A model generated the notes under the pieces. That model was not told the DNA's origin and made no database searches. It saw nothing but the letters and a program-made list of their open reading frames with translations. From positions 1-17,175 of the forward strand of contig NZ_JBBECC010000153.1 of NCBI RefSeq assembly GCF_040882025.1: DNA of 17,175 bases, in the 5' to 3' direction. Positions 1 through 10,383 of this stretch are shown here, piece after piece. The translations under genes were made by a program, and so were the position numbers. Each line of letters begins with the position of its first letter. The first letter of the stretch is position 1. This stretch comes from Parvibaculum sp040882025 (GTDB taxonomy: Bacteria > Pseudomonadota > Alphaproteobacteria > Parvibaculales > Parvibaculaceae).

Positions 1-265
1 CAAGCCGGTCGAAATCGGCGCCCGTCGCCGGCGGCACGATACGATTGCCACCGCCCGCCCCGACCGCCTTGAGGTCGGCGCCGGCGCAGAAGGTTTCCTC
101 CGCGCCGCAGAACACGGCGGCAAGCGCCGCCTCGTCCTGCTCGAAATCGAGAAAGGCGGCGGCGAGCGCATTGGCCGCCGCGCGATCGACCGCATTCTTC
201 GCTTGCGGACGGTTGAGGATCACGGTCGTGACGGGACCGTTTTTTTCGACGAGAACCTCTGCCAC
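1..265 (-). CDS. Enoyl-CoA hydratase/isomerase (crotonase family), 5' part only
   Basis: This is the first 88 codons of a gene that continues past the left edge. The start is GTG at 265-263, preceded by the strong Shine-Dalgarno GGGAGGA (271-277). The protein begins MAEVLVEKNGPVTTVILNRP, the standard opening strands of crotonase-fold enzymes. Residues 59-66 (FCAGADLK) form the first oxyanion-hole motif, which stabilises the thioester enolate. Family members hydrate or isomerise acyl-CoA esters in the cytoplasm, usually in fatty-acid or amino-acid breakdown. The catalytic Glu region lies beyond the window, so hydratase, isomerase and hydrolase cannot be separated. The gene is divergent from acnA with a 235-nt gap. 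Family assignment is secure; substrate is unknown. Confidence 0.88.
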   Translation of the reverse strand, partial: MAEVLVEKNGPVTTVILNRPQAKNAVDRAAANALAAAFLDFEQDEAALAAVFCGAEETFCAGADLKAVGAGGGNRIVPPATGADFDRL

Positions 266-500
266 GCACTTCCTCCCGCTGCTCTGGTGCAATGCCGATT
301 ATCAAGGCTTAAGCGCAGGGCCGAGCATGGTCAATCCGCGCGAAAGCCATTATAGTCCGCCGCGACAAGCATATAGGTTCCAGACACAAAAGCGGCGGCG
401 AAATCGGGTTTTGACGCGCGCGCGGTTTTCTCGCGCGGGCAGCGCCATCGCCCCCTCCCCTTTTCCCACTGGAGCCGCGCAGCATCGAGGACCAATAGAG
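266..500. other. Divergent intergenic region, enoyl-CoA hydratase / acnA
   Basis: The 235-nt gap between two divergent genes should hold both promoters. The acnA reading frame stays open back to position 45, but the part before 501 overlaps the crotonase gene on the other strand and has no ribosome site, so I treat it as non-coding. A candidate plus-strand promoter is listed separately. On the minus strand there is a -35-like TTGACC (334-329) without a good -10 at the correct distance. An isolated -10-like GATAAT lies at 303-298. Confidence 0.6.
328..356 (+). promoter_or_regulatory. Candidate sigma-70 promoter for acnA
   Basis: TGGTCA (328-333, four of six matches to TTGACA) is followed after 17 nt by TATAGT (351-356, five of six matches to TATAAT). 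Transcription would start near 363 and leave a leader of about 138 nt before the acnA start. This rests on motif matching only. Confidence 0.3.
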
Positions 501-3683
<3,183 letters not shown>

Positions 3684-3705
3684 GCAGCGGAATGCGTAGC
3701 GAAAG

Positions 3706-3731
3706 GGGCGCTCTCCGGAGCGCCCTTTTTT
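3706..3731 (+). terminator. Rho-independent terminator after acnA
   Basis: A perfect 8-bp stem, GGGCGCTC with GAGCGCCC, around a TCCG loop (3706-3725) is followed directly by six T (3726-3731). It begins 23 nt after the acnA stop and separates acnA from the DUF1223 gene. Confidence 0.9.
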
Positions 3732-3803
3732 CGTTCACCGCATCGTGACTCGCCTGTGTATGGGAGCCCAACCTATCTTCGGGATCGAAGGAGATTAAGC
3801 CCC

Positions 3804-4544
3804 ATGCTGTTGCGTCTTTTCATGGCCGTCGCCCTTTGCTTCTCGCTCGCCCTTCCCGCCCACGCGGAACCGCGGCCGGTCGTCGTCGAACTTTTTACAA
3901 GCCAGGGCTGCTCCTCCTGCCCCAAGGCCGACGCCTATCTGCGCGAGCTGGCCACGCGCGACGACGTGATCGCCCTTTCATTCGCGATCGACTACTGGGA
4001 TTTTCTCGGCTGGAAGGACACGCTGGCAAGCCCCGCTTTCACGAAGCGGCAGCGCGCCTATGCGAGAGCACTCGGACTTTCCGGCGTCTACACGCCGCAG
4101 ATCGTGGTCGACGGTGTTGCCGAGGGCGTCGGCAGCCGCCGCGAAACGGTCGAAGAGCAGATCGCCCGTCAGCGCAGCAAAGAACTTCCGGTCGCCTTGC
4201 GCTTCTCCGATGACGGCGCGGCGTTGACGCTTCATGTCGGCGCGGGAGCAGCGCCCGACCGTGCGGCAACGCTGTGGCTCGTGCGCTATGCAAAGGAAGA
4301 AACGGTCGAAATCCGGCGCGGCGAAAATCGCGGCAAGACCATGACCTACACCCATGCGGTGCGCGGACTGATGCCGATCGGCATGTGGAAGGGAGACGCG
4401 ACGACGGTCACGTTGCCAAAGACCGAGCTGCTGGTGCAAGGCCATGAGGGCTGCGTAGCGCTTTTGCAGATGCGCGACGGCGGACCCATTCTCGGCGCGG
4501 CGCGCATCGACCTTGTCGCCGCGGCTGATACGACAGCGCGCTAG
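3804..4544 (+). CDS. Secreted DUF1223 (thioredoxin-fold) protein
   Basis: The product is a 246-aa exported protein of the DUF1223 family. Residues 1-21 form a signal peptide with a hydrophobic core and a cleavage site at AHA|EP. The mature part opens with VVVELFTSQGCSSCPKAD, where Cys36 and Cys39 make a thioredoxin-like CxxC on a beta-alpha junction; YWDFLGWKDTLASP and YTPQIVVDG are further family motifs. I chose ATG 3804 because AAGGAG (3788-3793) lies 10 nt upstream and the signal peptide then begins at once; an ORF start at 3756 would add 16 residues with no ribosome site. The family's reaction is not established. Disulfide or redox work in the periplasm is an inference from the CxxC. The stop codon overlaps the stop of the convergent DUF4340 gene. 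Confidence 0.9.
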   Translation: MLLRLFMAVALCFSLALPAHAEPRPVVVELFTSQGCSSCPKADAYLRELATRDDVIALSFAIDYWDFLGWKDTLASPAFTKRQRAYARALGLSGVYTPQIVVDGVAEGVGSRRETVEEQIARQRSKELPVALRFSDDGAALTLHVGAGAAPDRAATLWLVRYAKEETVEIRRGENRGKTMTYTHAVRGLMPIGMWKGDATTVTLPKTELLVQGHEGCVALLQMRDGGPILGAARIDLVAAADTTAR

Positions 4545-5653
4545 AGATCGGCCGGCCCGGCTTCCCGCGTCAACAGATCCATCGTTTGCGTGAACTGGCC
4601 GCCAATATCCTGCGGCAGCTTGTAGACCCAGGCGCCAAGCCGCGCGTTGAGCCTGGCCGCCCGCGCCGCCGCGGCATCGGCATCGGCCCCCTCGGCCGCA
4701 AGCTCGGGATCGACTTGCGCCACAAATTTCGCCCATAGCGCGCCGCCCTGCCCGCCCATGCTCATGGTCAGGCGCATGCCGTCGAACGTATCGAAAAAGA
4801 CCGTCGGCGCGTTTTCAGGCAGGTCGAGCGTATCGGCGGGGGCAACATCGTCGAAGCTCTTGCCGATGAACGCTGTTGCAACGCCGTTAACGACCGGCGC
4901 GCCGCGTGTCACCCGTCCCGCCGGAATGTTGACGATGGAAAAATCGCTCTCATCCTTCGAGGCGCGCTCAATGACGACCGGATTGTCGGTGCCGCCCCAA
5001 AGCGTTACGCGCGCGAGATCCTCGCGCGGAATGTCGACAAAGGCGGGATCGAGCCACTCGGCCACGGTCTTGAGAAGCGGCAGCCGTCCGCGCGCCAGCC
5101 AGGACTGATCCTCGCCGTCGCGCCGCACATAGATGAGACCTTCGCCCTGCACATCGACGGCGCGCTCGGGAACCTTGCCGACAAGCAGGCCGGCCATCCG
5201 CTCGTCGCCGCGAAAGAATTCGACCCTGACCGCCGATCCGATGTCTTCCGGCGGCAGCAAACCGAGATTGCGATGCCAGTCTGGATTTGCGGTGCGCGGC
5301 TCGTAGGCTTCCATGTCGCCCAGTCCGAGCAACGCCTTTTTGACGAGGTCGGGATCGACCGGATAGCCGCCACGCTCTTCCGCACCCCAGACGCCATCCG
5401 GGTTGCGCAGCATAACGACGCGGCTCACGCCCCCCATGCCCTTGCTCGACGTATAGACGATGCGGTCCACCTGATCGAGTTGCGTGTCGAGCCCGGCAAA
5501 GAGCGGGTGCGGCGCGAAACGTGCTTCGACGCTGCTGCGATCGGTGACGACCGCAATAGCCGCCGCAATGACGGCAATAACGGTTGCGAGCGCCAGCACC
5601 GCAAGGTTGCGCAGCGGACGGTTTTCCCAAAGCGATTGAAACGAAGCGGGCAT
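4541..5653 (-). CDS. DUF4340 domain membrane-anchored protein of gld-like ABC operon
   Basis: This is the last gene of the four-gene ABC operon, 370 aa from ATG 5653. GGGGAG lies about 9 nt upstream and the start is 4 nt past the stop of the preceding gene. Longer readings from 5716 would overlap that gene. Residues around 13-38 (NLAVLALATVIAVIAAAIAVV) form one N-terminal membrane segment, and the remainder should be extracytoplasmic. The region after it fits the DUF4340 pattern, including FAGLDTQLDQVDRIVYTSS. DUF4340 proteins commonly follow GldG-like genes in bacteria; their biochemical role is unknown. The neighbours suggest an accessory subunit of the exporter. The TAG stop sits in CTAG (4541-4544), which also supplies the stop of the DUF1223 gene. 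Confidence 0.85.
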   Translation of the reverse strand: MPASFQSLWENRPLRNLAVLALATVIAVIAAAIAVVTDRSSVEARFAPHPLFAGLDTQLDQVDRIVYTSSKGMGGVSRVVMLRNPDGVWGAEERGGYPVDPDLVKKALLGLGDMEAYEPRTANPDWHRNLGLLPPEDIGSAVRVEFFRGDERMAGLLVGKVPERAVDVQGEGLIYVRRDGEDQSWLARGRLPLLKTVAEWLDPAFVDIPREDLARVTLWGGTDNPVVIERASKDESDFSIVNIPAGRVTRGAPVVNGVATAFIGKSFDDVAPADTLDLPENAPTVFFDTFDGMRLTMSMGGQGGALWAKFVAQVDPELAAEGADADAAAARAARLNARLGAWVYKLPQDIGGQFTQTMDLLTREAGPADL

Positions 5654-5657
5654 GGGA

Positions 5658-7607
5658 TCAGGCTCCCCTTTCCGCGCGCGCCTTGCGGCGGCGATAACGC
5701 AGGATCGCGGCGCCAAGCGCCACCACCGCGATCAAAAGAGGGATGAGCCCCACATTGACGAAGCGAAGCTGCGCACCCAACCCGTCGATCTCGCGGCGCA
5801 GATTACGCTGTACGTCGCGCAGCTTCTTGCGGCTGTCGAGAAGCTCGGCGCGGAAAGTCTGAATTTCGCTCTCGACATGCGCCTCGGCGGCGGCACCTTC
5901 CGGCATATCCGGTGCTCCCTGCGTCTGCAGCTGGGTCAGCCGTTTCTCGGTGTCGTCAATGCGCTGCTCAAGCGTTTCCTGTTCGGCAAGGAAACGCCGC
6001 TCGGCCGCACGCCGCAAATCGTCGACCACCGTGAAAGGCCGGTCGATCCGGGCCCGCGCGCGCAACGAGATCAATTCGTTCGATCCCATCAGATTGTCGA
6101 TGGCCGAAACGATGAAGCTCGCATTGTCGGCAATCGGCTGCGCCACGCGCTCGCCGAGATAGGATTGCGTCTGGACCCAGAAACGATCATCGAAAATGTC
6201 GCTGTCGGCGAAAAGGATGATGTTCGCCTCGCCTTCCGACTGCGCCAGATGGGCGCCGGGCGCCGTCAACGACCGACGCGGAGCCGCCCCGTCTTCCTGC
6301 GCTTGAGATTCAGCCTCCGGCGGGCCGTCGAAAGCGCTGGTAACCGGGCCCGACAGCCGCGCGGCGATGACATAGCTCTCGCCCGAAGCCTCGAAGCGGC
6401 GCAACAGATCGTCGGGCCGGGGCCCCGATTTCACATAGTCGAGATCGTAGAGTTTCGCATCCTTGGAGGAGCGCACCAGCGGCGTAAAGCGCGTCGTCGC
6501 ACCTTCCGCCGGCGCCAGCGCGCCGACCGTGCCGAGATTGAGGCGCATTACGTCGGCAGTGACAATGTCCTCTGCATCGACATTCTCGCGCGGAACGGCA
6601 AGCCAGATGACATAGTCGCTCTCCTGCCGGCGTGCATCGAGACCTGTCTGCACCCGCTGCGCGAGGCTGCGGTCGCCGACGATCCTGGTCGGATCGTAGG
6701 CAACGCCCCAGCTTTTCAACAGCGGTTCGAGATTGGAGGCCTCGGTATAGCCGCGCACCGGCTGGCCGTCGGGGCCGGCGGTGAGGCTCACCTCCGAATG
6801 CGGGTCGATGAAGGCCAGCACGCGGCCGCCGCGCATGACGAATTGATCGACCGCGTAGAGCGTAGCCGCATCGAGTTCGCGTGGATGCGCAATCATCAGG
6901 ACATCGACCTTGCTCGGCACGACCTCGAACTGCTGCTCCAGATATTCGAGCTCGAAGCGGTTGCGAAGCTCTTCATAGATCATGAAAGGCAGCGATTCGC
7001 CGCGCATCGCCGACATCAAGCCGCCGGCACCCGTGTCGAGCGGCAGATTAGTGACGATACCGAGTACGGGACGCTCGGGACGGCTCAGATTCTGGATCAT
7101 GCGCGCAATATCGTATTCGAGATACTGCTCGCGCTCGTCGGTAAAGAAGGGGATGGCTTCGAGCCCGTCGACCGAATTGGTTCCTACAAGGCCGAAATAG
7201 ATGATATCGCCTTGCGCCGTCGGCGCGCCCTTGAGGCCGAGCGACATGGCGAGATCTTCCTGTTCGGAAAAAGGCTCGGGTTCGATCACTTCGAGAATCA
7301 AGCGGCCGTCGGACCGGTCGCGAACCTCTTCCAGGAGATCGCGCACATGGCTGGCATAGGTGCGAATGCGCGGGTAGTCGTTCGCAAGCCGCTCCGAATA
7401 GAAAAAGCGCAACGTGATCGGTTCCTCGATCTGCGCGACGACTTCGGCCGTCCCTTCAGACAACGTGTAGAGACTGTTCTCGGTGAGATCGATCCGCGCC
7501 GAGCGAAAGACGATATTCGAGAACAGATTGACGGCAAGGAACAGCACCGCGAGCAGCACCAGCATGACGATGCGGTAGGCCGAACGGCTGATCTGCTGAT
7601 TGAACAT
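5658..7607 (-). CDS. GldG-like ABC transporter auxiliary protein
   Basis: The product is a 649-aa protein of the GldG / ABC-type uncharacterised transport (ABC_transp_aux) family. One membrane helix lies near residues 11-30 (RIVMLVLLAVLFLAVNLFS). A large extracytoplasmic domain begins IDLTENSLYTLSEGT, a hallmark of the family. A Glu/Arg/Gln-rich probable coiled coil comes near 540-610. A second helix (VGLIPLLIAVVALGAAIL) precedes a basic C-terminus (RYRRRKARAE). I prefer ATG 7607, with GAGG about 11 nt upstream; GTG 7616 would add three residues. The gene begins just after the permease stop and ends 4 nt before the DUF4340 start, so coupled translation is likely. In gliding Bacteroidetes GldG works with GldA and GldF. 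Here the substrate is unknown. Confidence 0.88.
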   Translation of the reverse strand: MFNQQISRSAYRIVMLVLLAVLFLAVNLFSNIVFRSARIDLTENSLYTLSEGTAEVVAQIEEPITLRFFYSERLANDYPRIRTYASHVRDLLEEVRDRSDGRLILEVIEPEPFSEQEDLAMSLGLKGAPTAQGDIIYFGLVGTNSVDGLEAIPFFTDEREQYLEYDIARMIQNLSRPERPVLGIVTNLPLDTGAGGLMSAMRGESLPFMIYEELRNRFELEYLEQQFEVVPSKVDVLMIAHPRELDAATLYAVDQFVMRGGRVLAFIDPHSEVSLTAGPDGQPVRGYTEASNLEPLLKSWGVAYDPTRIVGDRSLAQRVQTGLDARRQESDYVIWLAVPRENVDAEDIVTADVMRLNLGTVGALAPAEGATTRFTPLVRSSKDAKLYDLDYVKSGPRPDDLLRRFEASGESYVIAARLSGPVTSAFDGPPEAESQAQEDGAAPRRSLTAPGAHLAQSEGEANIILFADSDIFDDRFWVQTQSYLGERVAQPIADNASFIVSAIDNLMGSNELISLRARARIDRPFTVVDDLRRAAERRFLAEQETLEQRIDDTEKRLTQLQTQGAPDMPEGAAAEAHVESEIQTFRAELLDSRKKLRDVQRNLRREIDGLGAQLRFVNVGLIPLLIAVVALGAAILRYRRRKARAERGA

Positions 7608-7620
7608 GCCCGTCACCGCC

Positions 7621-8355
7621 TCAGCCCGCCTTCTTCATATCGACGACGATGCCGCAAGCGATCAGCCAGGCGCCGATCAGCGTCACAAAATAGACAATGT
7701 CGCGCAGATCGATGACGCCACGCGTGATGGCGTTGAAATGCGTCAGAAAGGAAAAGGAGGCGATCGTGTTGAGAACCTGTTGCGGCGCCCAGCCGGAGAA
7801 GAAGTCGATGACGATCGGAAGACCTGAAACGGTGAAAAGAAAACAGACTGCAACCGAGACGACAAAGGCGATCACCTGATTGCGCGTCACGGCCGAGAGA
7901 CAGGAGCCGATGGCAAGATAGCCGCCGGCCATGAAGAAGCTGCCGAGATAGCCGGCCAGGATCACACCATTGTCGGGATCGCCCAAATAATTGACGGTCA
8001 GCCACATCGGAAAGGTCAGCGCCAGCGCGAGGCCCGCAAAAGCCCAGGCGGCAAGAAACTTGCCGAGCACCGCCGCCCAGAGCGGCACCGGCAGCGACAA
8101 CAGAAGCTCGATCGAACCCGTGCGGCGTTCCTCCGCCCATAGACGCATCGATATCGCCGGGATCAGGAACAGATAGAGCCAGGGATGAAAGTTGAAAAAG
8201 ATCGTGAGATCGGCCTGTCCGCTTTCGTAATAGCCGCCGAGATAGAAAGTGAAGGCGCCCATCGTGAAGAGGAAGATCACGATGAAAATGAAAGCGAGCG
8301 GCGTCGCGAAATAGCCGCCGAGTTCGCGGCGGAATACGGCAAGAAGCTCGTTCAT
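7621..8355 (-). CDS. ABC-2 type permease (GldF/NosY-like)
   Basis: This 244-aa integral membrane protein is the permease of the operon. About six hydrophobic segments are visible: FATPLAFIFIVIFLFTMGAF; IFFNFHPWLYLFLIPAISM; FLAAWAFAGLALALTFPMWL; ILAGYLGSFFMAGGYLAIGS; VIAFVVSVAVCFLFTVSGL; and IVYFVTLIGAWLIACGIVV. The motif MRLWAEERRTGSIELLLSLP after the second segment is typical of ABC-2 permeases (GldF, NosY). The ATG overlaps the stop of the ATPase gene as ATGA, which indicates translational coupling, and GAGAGGGA lies upstream. It should pair with the ATPase at 8352-9329 to form a homodimeric exporter core. The transported substrate is not deducible. Confidence 0.92.
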   Translation of the reverse strand: MNELLAVFRRELGGYFATPLAFIFIVIFLFTMGAFTFYLGGYYESGQADLTIFFNFHPWLYLFLIPAISMRLWAEERRTGSIELLLSLPVPLWAAVLGKFLAAWAFAGLALALTFPMWLTVNYLGDPDNGVILAGYLGSFFMAGGYLAIGSCLSAVTRNQVIAFVVSVAVCFLFTVSGLPIVIDFFSGWAPQQVLNTIASFSFLTHFNAITRGVIDLRDIVYFVTLIGAWLIACGIVVDMKKAG

Positions 8356-9329
8356 GCCGCGTCCCTCTCGTCGACGGAGGCCGATGTGTCGGAACGCGTC
8401 AGACTGCGGAAGACCTCGTCGAGACGGCCCGGTTCGCCATAGAGCGCTCGCACCGGCCAGTTTTCCTCGCGTGCGAGCCGCGCCACCGCATCGACCAGCA
8501 GCGTATCGTTTTCGCGCGCGGCCGCCGGAAAGAGCGTGAAGGTCGTCTCGGCGCCGCGCGGCGCGATTTCGATGCTGCCGATGCCGGGCAGCGCCTTGAG
8601 TTTCTCGGCCATCTGCACCGTCGTCTGCCCGCCAAGCGTCAGCGAAACGGCATTGTGATAGCGCGAACGCGCCATCAGCGCCGCCGGCGTGCCGTCGGCA
8701 ACGACCTGGCCGCGATCGATGATCAAGGCGCGGGTGCAGATCGCATCGACCTCTTCGAGAATATGCGTCGAAATGACGATCGCCTTCTCCGCCGACATCC
8801 GGCCGATCAGCTTGCGCACTTCGAATTTCTGATTGGGATCAAGACCATCGGTCGGTTCGTCCATGATGAGAACGGGCGGATCGTGCAGGATCGACTGCGC
8901 GAGACCGACACGGCGGCGAAACCCTTTCGACAGCGTGTCGATCGGCTGGTCGAGCACCGCGCCAAGCTCGGTCGCCTCGACCGCGCGGTCGATGGCGCGC
9001 AAGGCTTCCGCGCCCGAAAGGCGGCGCACACGCGCGATAAAACGCAGGAATCCGCGGGGCGTCATGTCGCCATAGGCCGGCGCGCCTTCCGGCAGATAGC
9101 CGATGGTGCGCTGCGCGGCCAGCGTGTCCGTCACGATGTCGTGGCCACAGATGCGCGCGCTGCCGGCGCTCGGCGCGAGAAAGCCCGTGATCATTTTCAT
9201 GGTGGTGGATTTGCCGGCGCCGTTGGGCCCGAGAAAGCCCAGAACTTCGCCGCGCGCGACCGAAAAACCGATGCCGTCGACCGCCGTGAACGGCCCGAAA
9301 TGCTTGGTCAGACCGTCAATGACGATCAT
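8352..9329 (-). CDS. ABC transporter ATPase (GldA-like)
   Basis: The product is a 325-aa cytoplasmic ATP-binding subunit, first gene of the operon. From M at 9329 the Walker A is GPNGAGKST (34-42). The signature region is LSKGFRRR (133-140) and Walker B is VLIMDE (153-158), followed by PTDGLDP. The switch His is in ISTHILEE. The family's GYLPE replaces the usual Gln at the Q-loop. A C-terminal 90-residue tail (from about 230) is typical of ABC-2 exporter ATPases. I prefer ATG 9329 since the conserved fold starts with MIVIDGLTKHFG and GGCGG lies 7 nt upstream. ATG 9371 would add 14 residues without an obvious ribosome site. The open frame reaching to 9908 is non-coding extension. Confidence 0.92.
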   Translation of the reverse strand: MIVIDGLTKHFGPFTAVDGIGFSVARGEVLGFLGPNGAGKSTTMKMITGFLAPSAGSARICGHDIVTDTLAAQRTIGYLPEGAPAYGDMTPRGFLRFIARVRRLSGAEALRAIDRAVEATELGAVLDQPIDTLSKGFRRRVGLAQSILHDPPVLIMDEPTDGLDPNQKFEVRKLIGRMSAEKAIVISTHILEEVDAICTRALIIDRGQVVADGTPAALMARSRYHNAVSLTLGGQTTVQMAEKLKALPGIGSIEIAPRGAETTFTLFPAAARENDTLLVDAVARLAREENWPVRALYGEPGRLDEVFRSLTRSDTSASVDERDAA

Positions 9330-9438
9330 CGCCTCACCGCCGGCGGAAGCACCTGTTGGAGCCGTTTCCATATTCGACCGGACGATGACGCCTCTCCCCG
9401 AAAGCCTTGCTTGTGCGGCGCCTCTCCCCAAAGGGGCA

Positions 9439-9457
9439 GCCTGCCTCCCTCGCAGGC
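9439..9457. repeat. Short hairpin in leader of the gld-like operon
   Basis: GCCTGC (9439-9444) and GCAGGC (9452-9457) pair around a 7-nt loop. It sits within the probable leader of the minus-strand ABC operon, next to CCCCAAAGGGG. No T tract follows on either strand, so it is not a standard terminator. Confidence 0.4.
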
Positions 9458-9461
9458 AGTC

Positions 9462-9505
9462 TGTGTAGGACAGGCCGCCAACCCCTTCAAGTGAAAGATG
9501 TTTCA
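9462..9505 (-). promoter_or_regulatory. Possible promoter and operator for the gld-like ABC operon
   Basis: On the minus strand TTGAAG (9490-9485) is separated by 17 nt from TACACA (9467-9462), a fair -35 but weak -10. Immediately upstream is the palindrome TGAAA-N4-TTTCA (9492-9505), placed where an operator could sit. This is motif-level evidence only. Confidence 0.22.
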
Positions 9506-9532
9506 TTTTCAGGGCCGGGCAGCACCCCGACA

Positions 9533-9574
9533 AAAGCTTGCCGCCCGGGAGGGGACCCGGGCGGCTGGAGCTTT
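9533..9574. repeat. Extended GC-rich stem-loop
   Basis: CCGCCCGGG (9541-9549) pairs perfectly with CCCGGGCGG (9556-9564) around a 6-nt loop. The stem is extended after a small internal loop by AAAGCT (9533-9538) with AGCTTT (9569-9574). No terminal T tract follows on either strand. It may be a structured RNA, a repeat unit or a cruciform-forming site. Confidence 0.6.
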
Positions 9575-9628
9575 CGCTCTTGGGACGTTTCGTTGCGCTC
9601 AAGTCCCCCCGGGGGGCGGGGGAAGGGA

Positions 9629-9703
9629 TGACCCGGTTCCCCCAATCTATCCCGGTGGGGCTGGGGGGCTGATGAAACCGGAACGTCGCAAGGAACCGGG
9701 TCA
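9629..9703. repeat. 12-bp perfect inverted repeat with 51-nt spacer
   Basis: TGACCCGGTTCC (9629-9640) is repeated as its exact reverse complement GGAACCGGGTCA (9692-9703). The purine-rich spacer could hold weaker pairings. No gene or known RNA family was recognised. Confidence 0.55.
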
Positions 9704-9906
9704 ATGAGGCAACGGTGCTAATCTGACGGGGCAGTGTGTCGCCGCAAGGGCTGAAAAAAGGCAATATTGTGGTTTCAGAATATTTCTTCGGGGCCGCAAA
9801 AACCGAGGCGGACAGCCGGAAACACAACAATCGGATGACGCTGCCGCCCGGCCTGTGCCATGCTGAAGTTCGCAAAGGCCCGCTCACTGGAGGATCGGCC
9901 GCCCGC

Positions 9907-10311
9907 ATGACCGACAGCGTCGATTACGAGCCCCGGAGGGGCGAGACGGAAAGCGGGCTGACGCTGGTGAGGCCGGATGCCGCCGCAATACAGAGGCGGT
10001 TGCGCGAGGCTGAAGTCTTTTTCACCCGGATCGAACTCGATGCGATCCTCTCCGTCTATGGACGGAAAGTGGCCGAAGGCGAGTGGCGCGACTACGCGAT
10101 GGGCGGTTTCCGCGAGGTCGCGATCTTCTCGGTCTTCCGCAGGGCCAGCGAAATGCCGCTCTACCGCATCGAAAAACGGCCGAAGCTGGCCAGAAAACAG
10201 GGCGCCTATGCGGTAGTGGCGGCGACCGGCTTGATCCTGAAACGCGGCCACGACCTGAAACAGGTGCTGAAGGTTTTCGACAGGCGCGCCTTGAGGCTGG
10301 TCGACGCCTGA
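9907..10311 (+). CDS. DUF2794 family protein
   Basis: The product is a 134-aa probable soluble protein of the alphaproteobacterial DUF2794 family; its function is unknown. Recognisable parts are the central FFTRIELDAILSVYGRKVAEGEWRDYAMGG and the C-terminal YRIEKRPKLARKQGAYAVVAATGLILKRGHDL. These read as a compact alpha/beta domain with no signal peptide or membrane segment. I chose ATG 9907, with GGAGG at 9889-9893. The 13-nt spacing is long, and the open frame continues upstream to 9736, so the start is the least certain part. The gene converges on ybhL and shares a bidirectional terminator with it. It is divergent from the gld-like operon, but nothing links it to transport. Confidence 0.85.
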   Translation: MTDSVDYEPRRGETESGLTLVRPDAAAIQRRLREAEVFFTRIELDAILSVYGRKVAEGEWRDYAMGGFREVAIFSVFRRASEMPLYRIEKRPKLARKQGAYAVVAATGLILKRGHDLKQVLKVFDRRALRLVDA

Positions 10312-10331
10312 CGCCCCGAAGGCCCAGACGA

Positions 10332-10366
10332 AAAGCCCCGGCATCGCTGCCGGGGCTTTGTTTTTT
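10332..10366. terminator. Bidirectional terminator between DUF2794 and ybhL
   Basis: A perfect 12-bp stem, AAAGCCCCGGCA with TGCCGGGGCTTT, around a TCGC loop (10332-10359) is followed by G and six T on the plus strand. On the minus strand it ends in TTTT before CGTC. It lies between the two convergent stop codons and can serve both genes. Confidence 0.88.
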
Positions 10367-10383
10367 GCTGCTGTTTCAGCGCT

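Larger units (their letters stand above)
9330..9906. other. Gene-free structured intergenic region
   Basis: This gap of about 570 nt lies between the divergent gld-like operon and DUF2794. It contains no convincing gene: open frames here lack ribosome sites and read low-complexity Gly/Pro/Arg. It holds a 30-nt-spaced direct repeat, several hairpins, a 12-bp perfect C6G6 palindrome (9605-9616) and a long inverted repeat, most listed separately. I looked for rnpB, ssrA and SRP RNA core motifs and found none. Confidence 0.6.

Noticed and set aside
45..500. Upstream part of the open acnA frame
   Set aside because: Overlaps the crotonase gene on the opposite strand, lacks a ribosome site and has no aconitase or H1-like character. 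GAGGA at 487-491 supports ATG 501.
5652..7715. 687-codon plus-strand open frame
   Set aside because: Antisense to the GldG-like gene, whose motifs and membrane helices are clear. The product is Arg/His/Asp-rich with no fold signal.
9500..9740. rnpB, ssrA, SRP RNA or cobalamin riboswitch
   Set aside because: The structure invites it, but core signatures (for example GAAAGTCCGG for RNase P, GGAAGGAAGCA for SRP) are absent on both strands.
9372..9908. N-terminal extension of the ABC ATPase frame, and Gly/Pro-rich plus-strand frames
   Set aside because: Low-complexity translation of structured intergenic DNA without ribosome sites.
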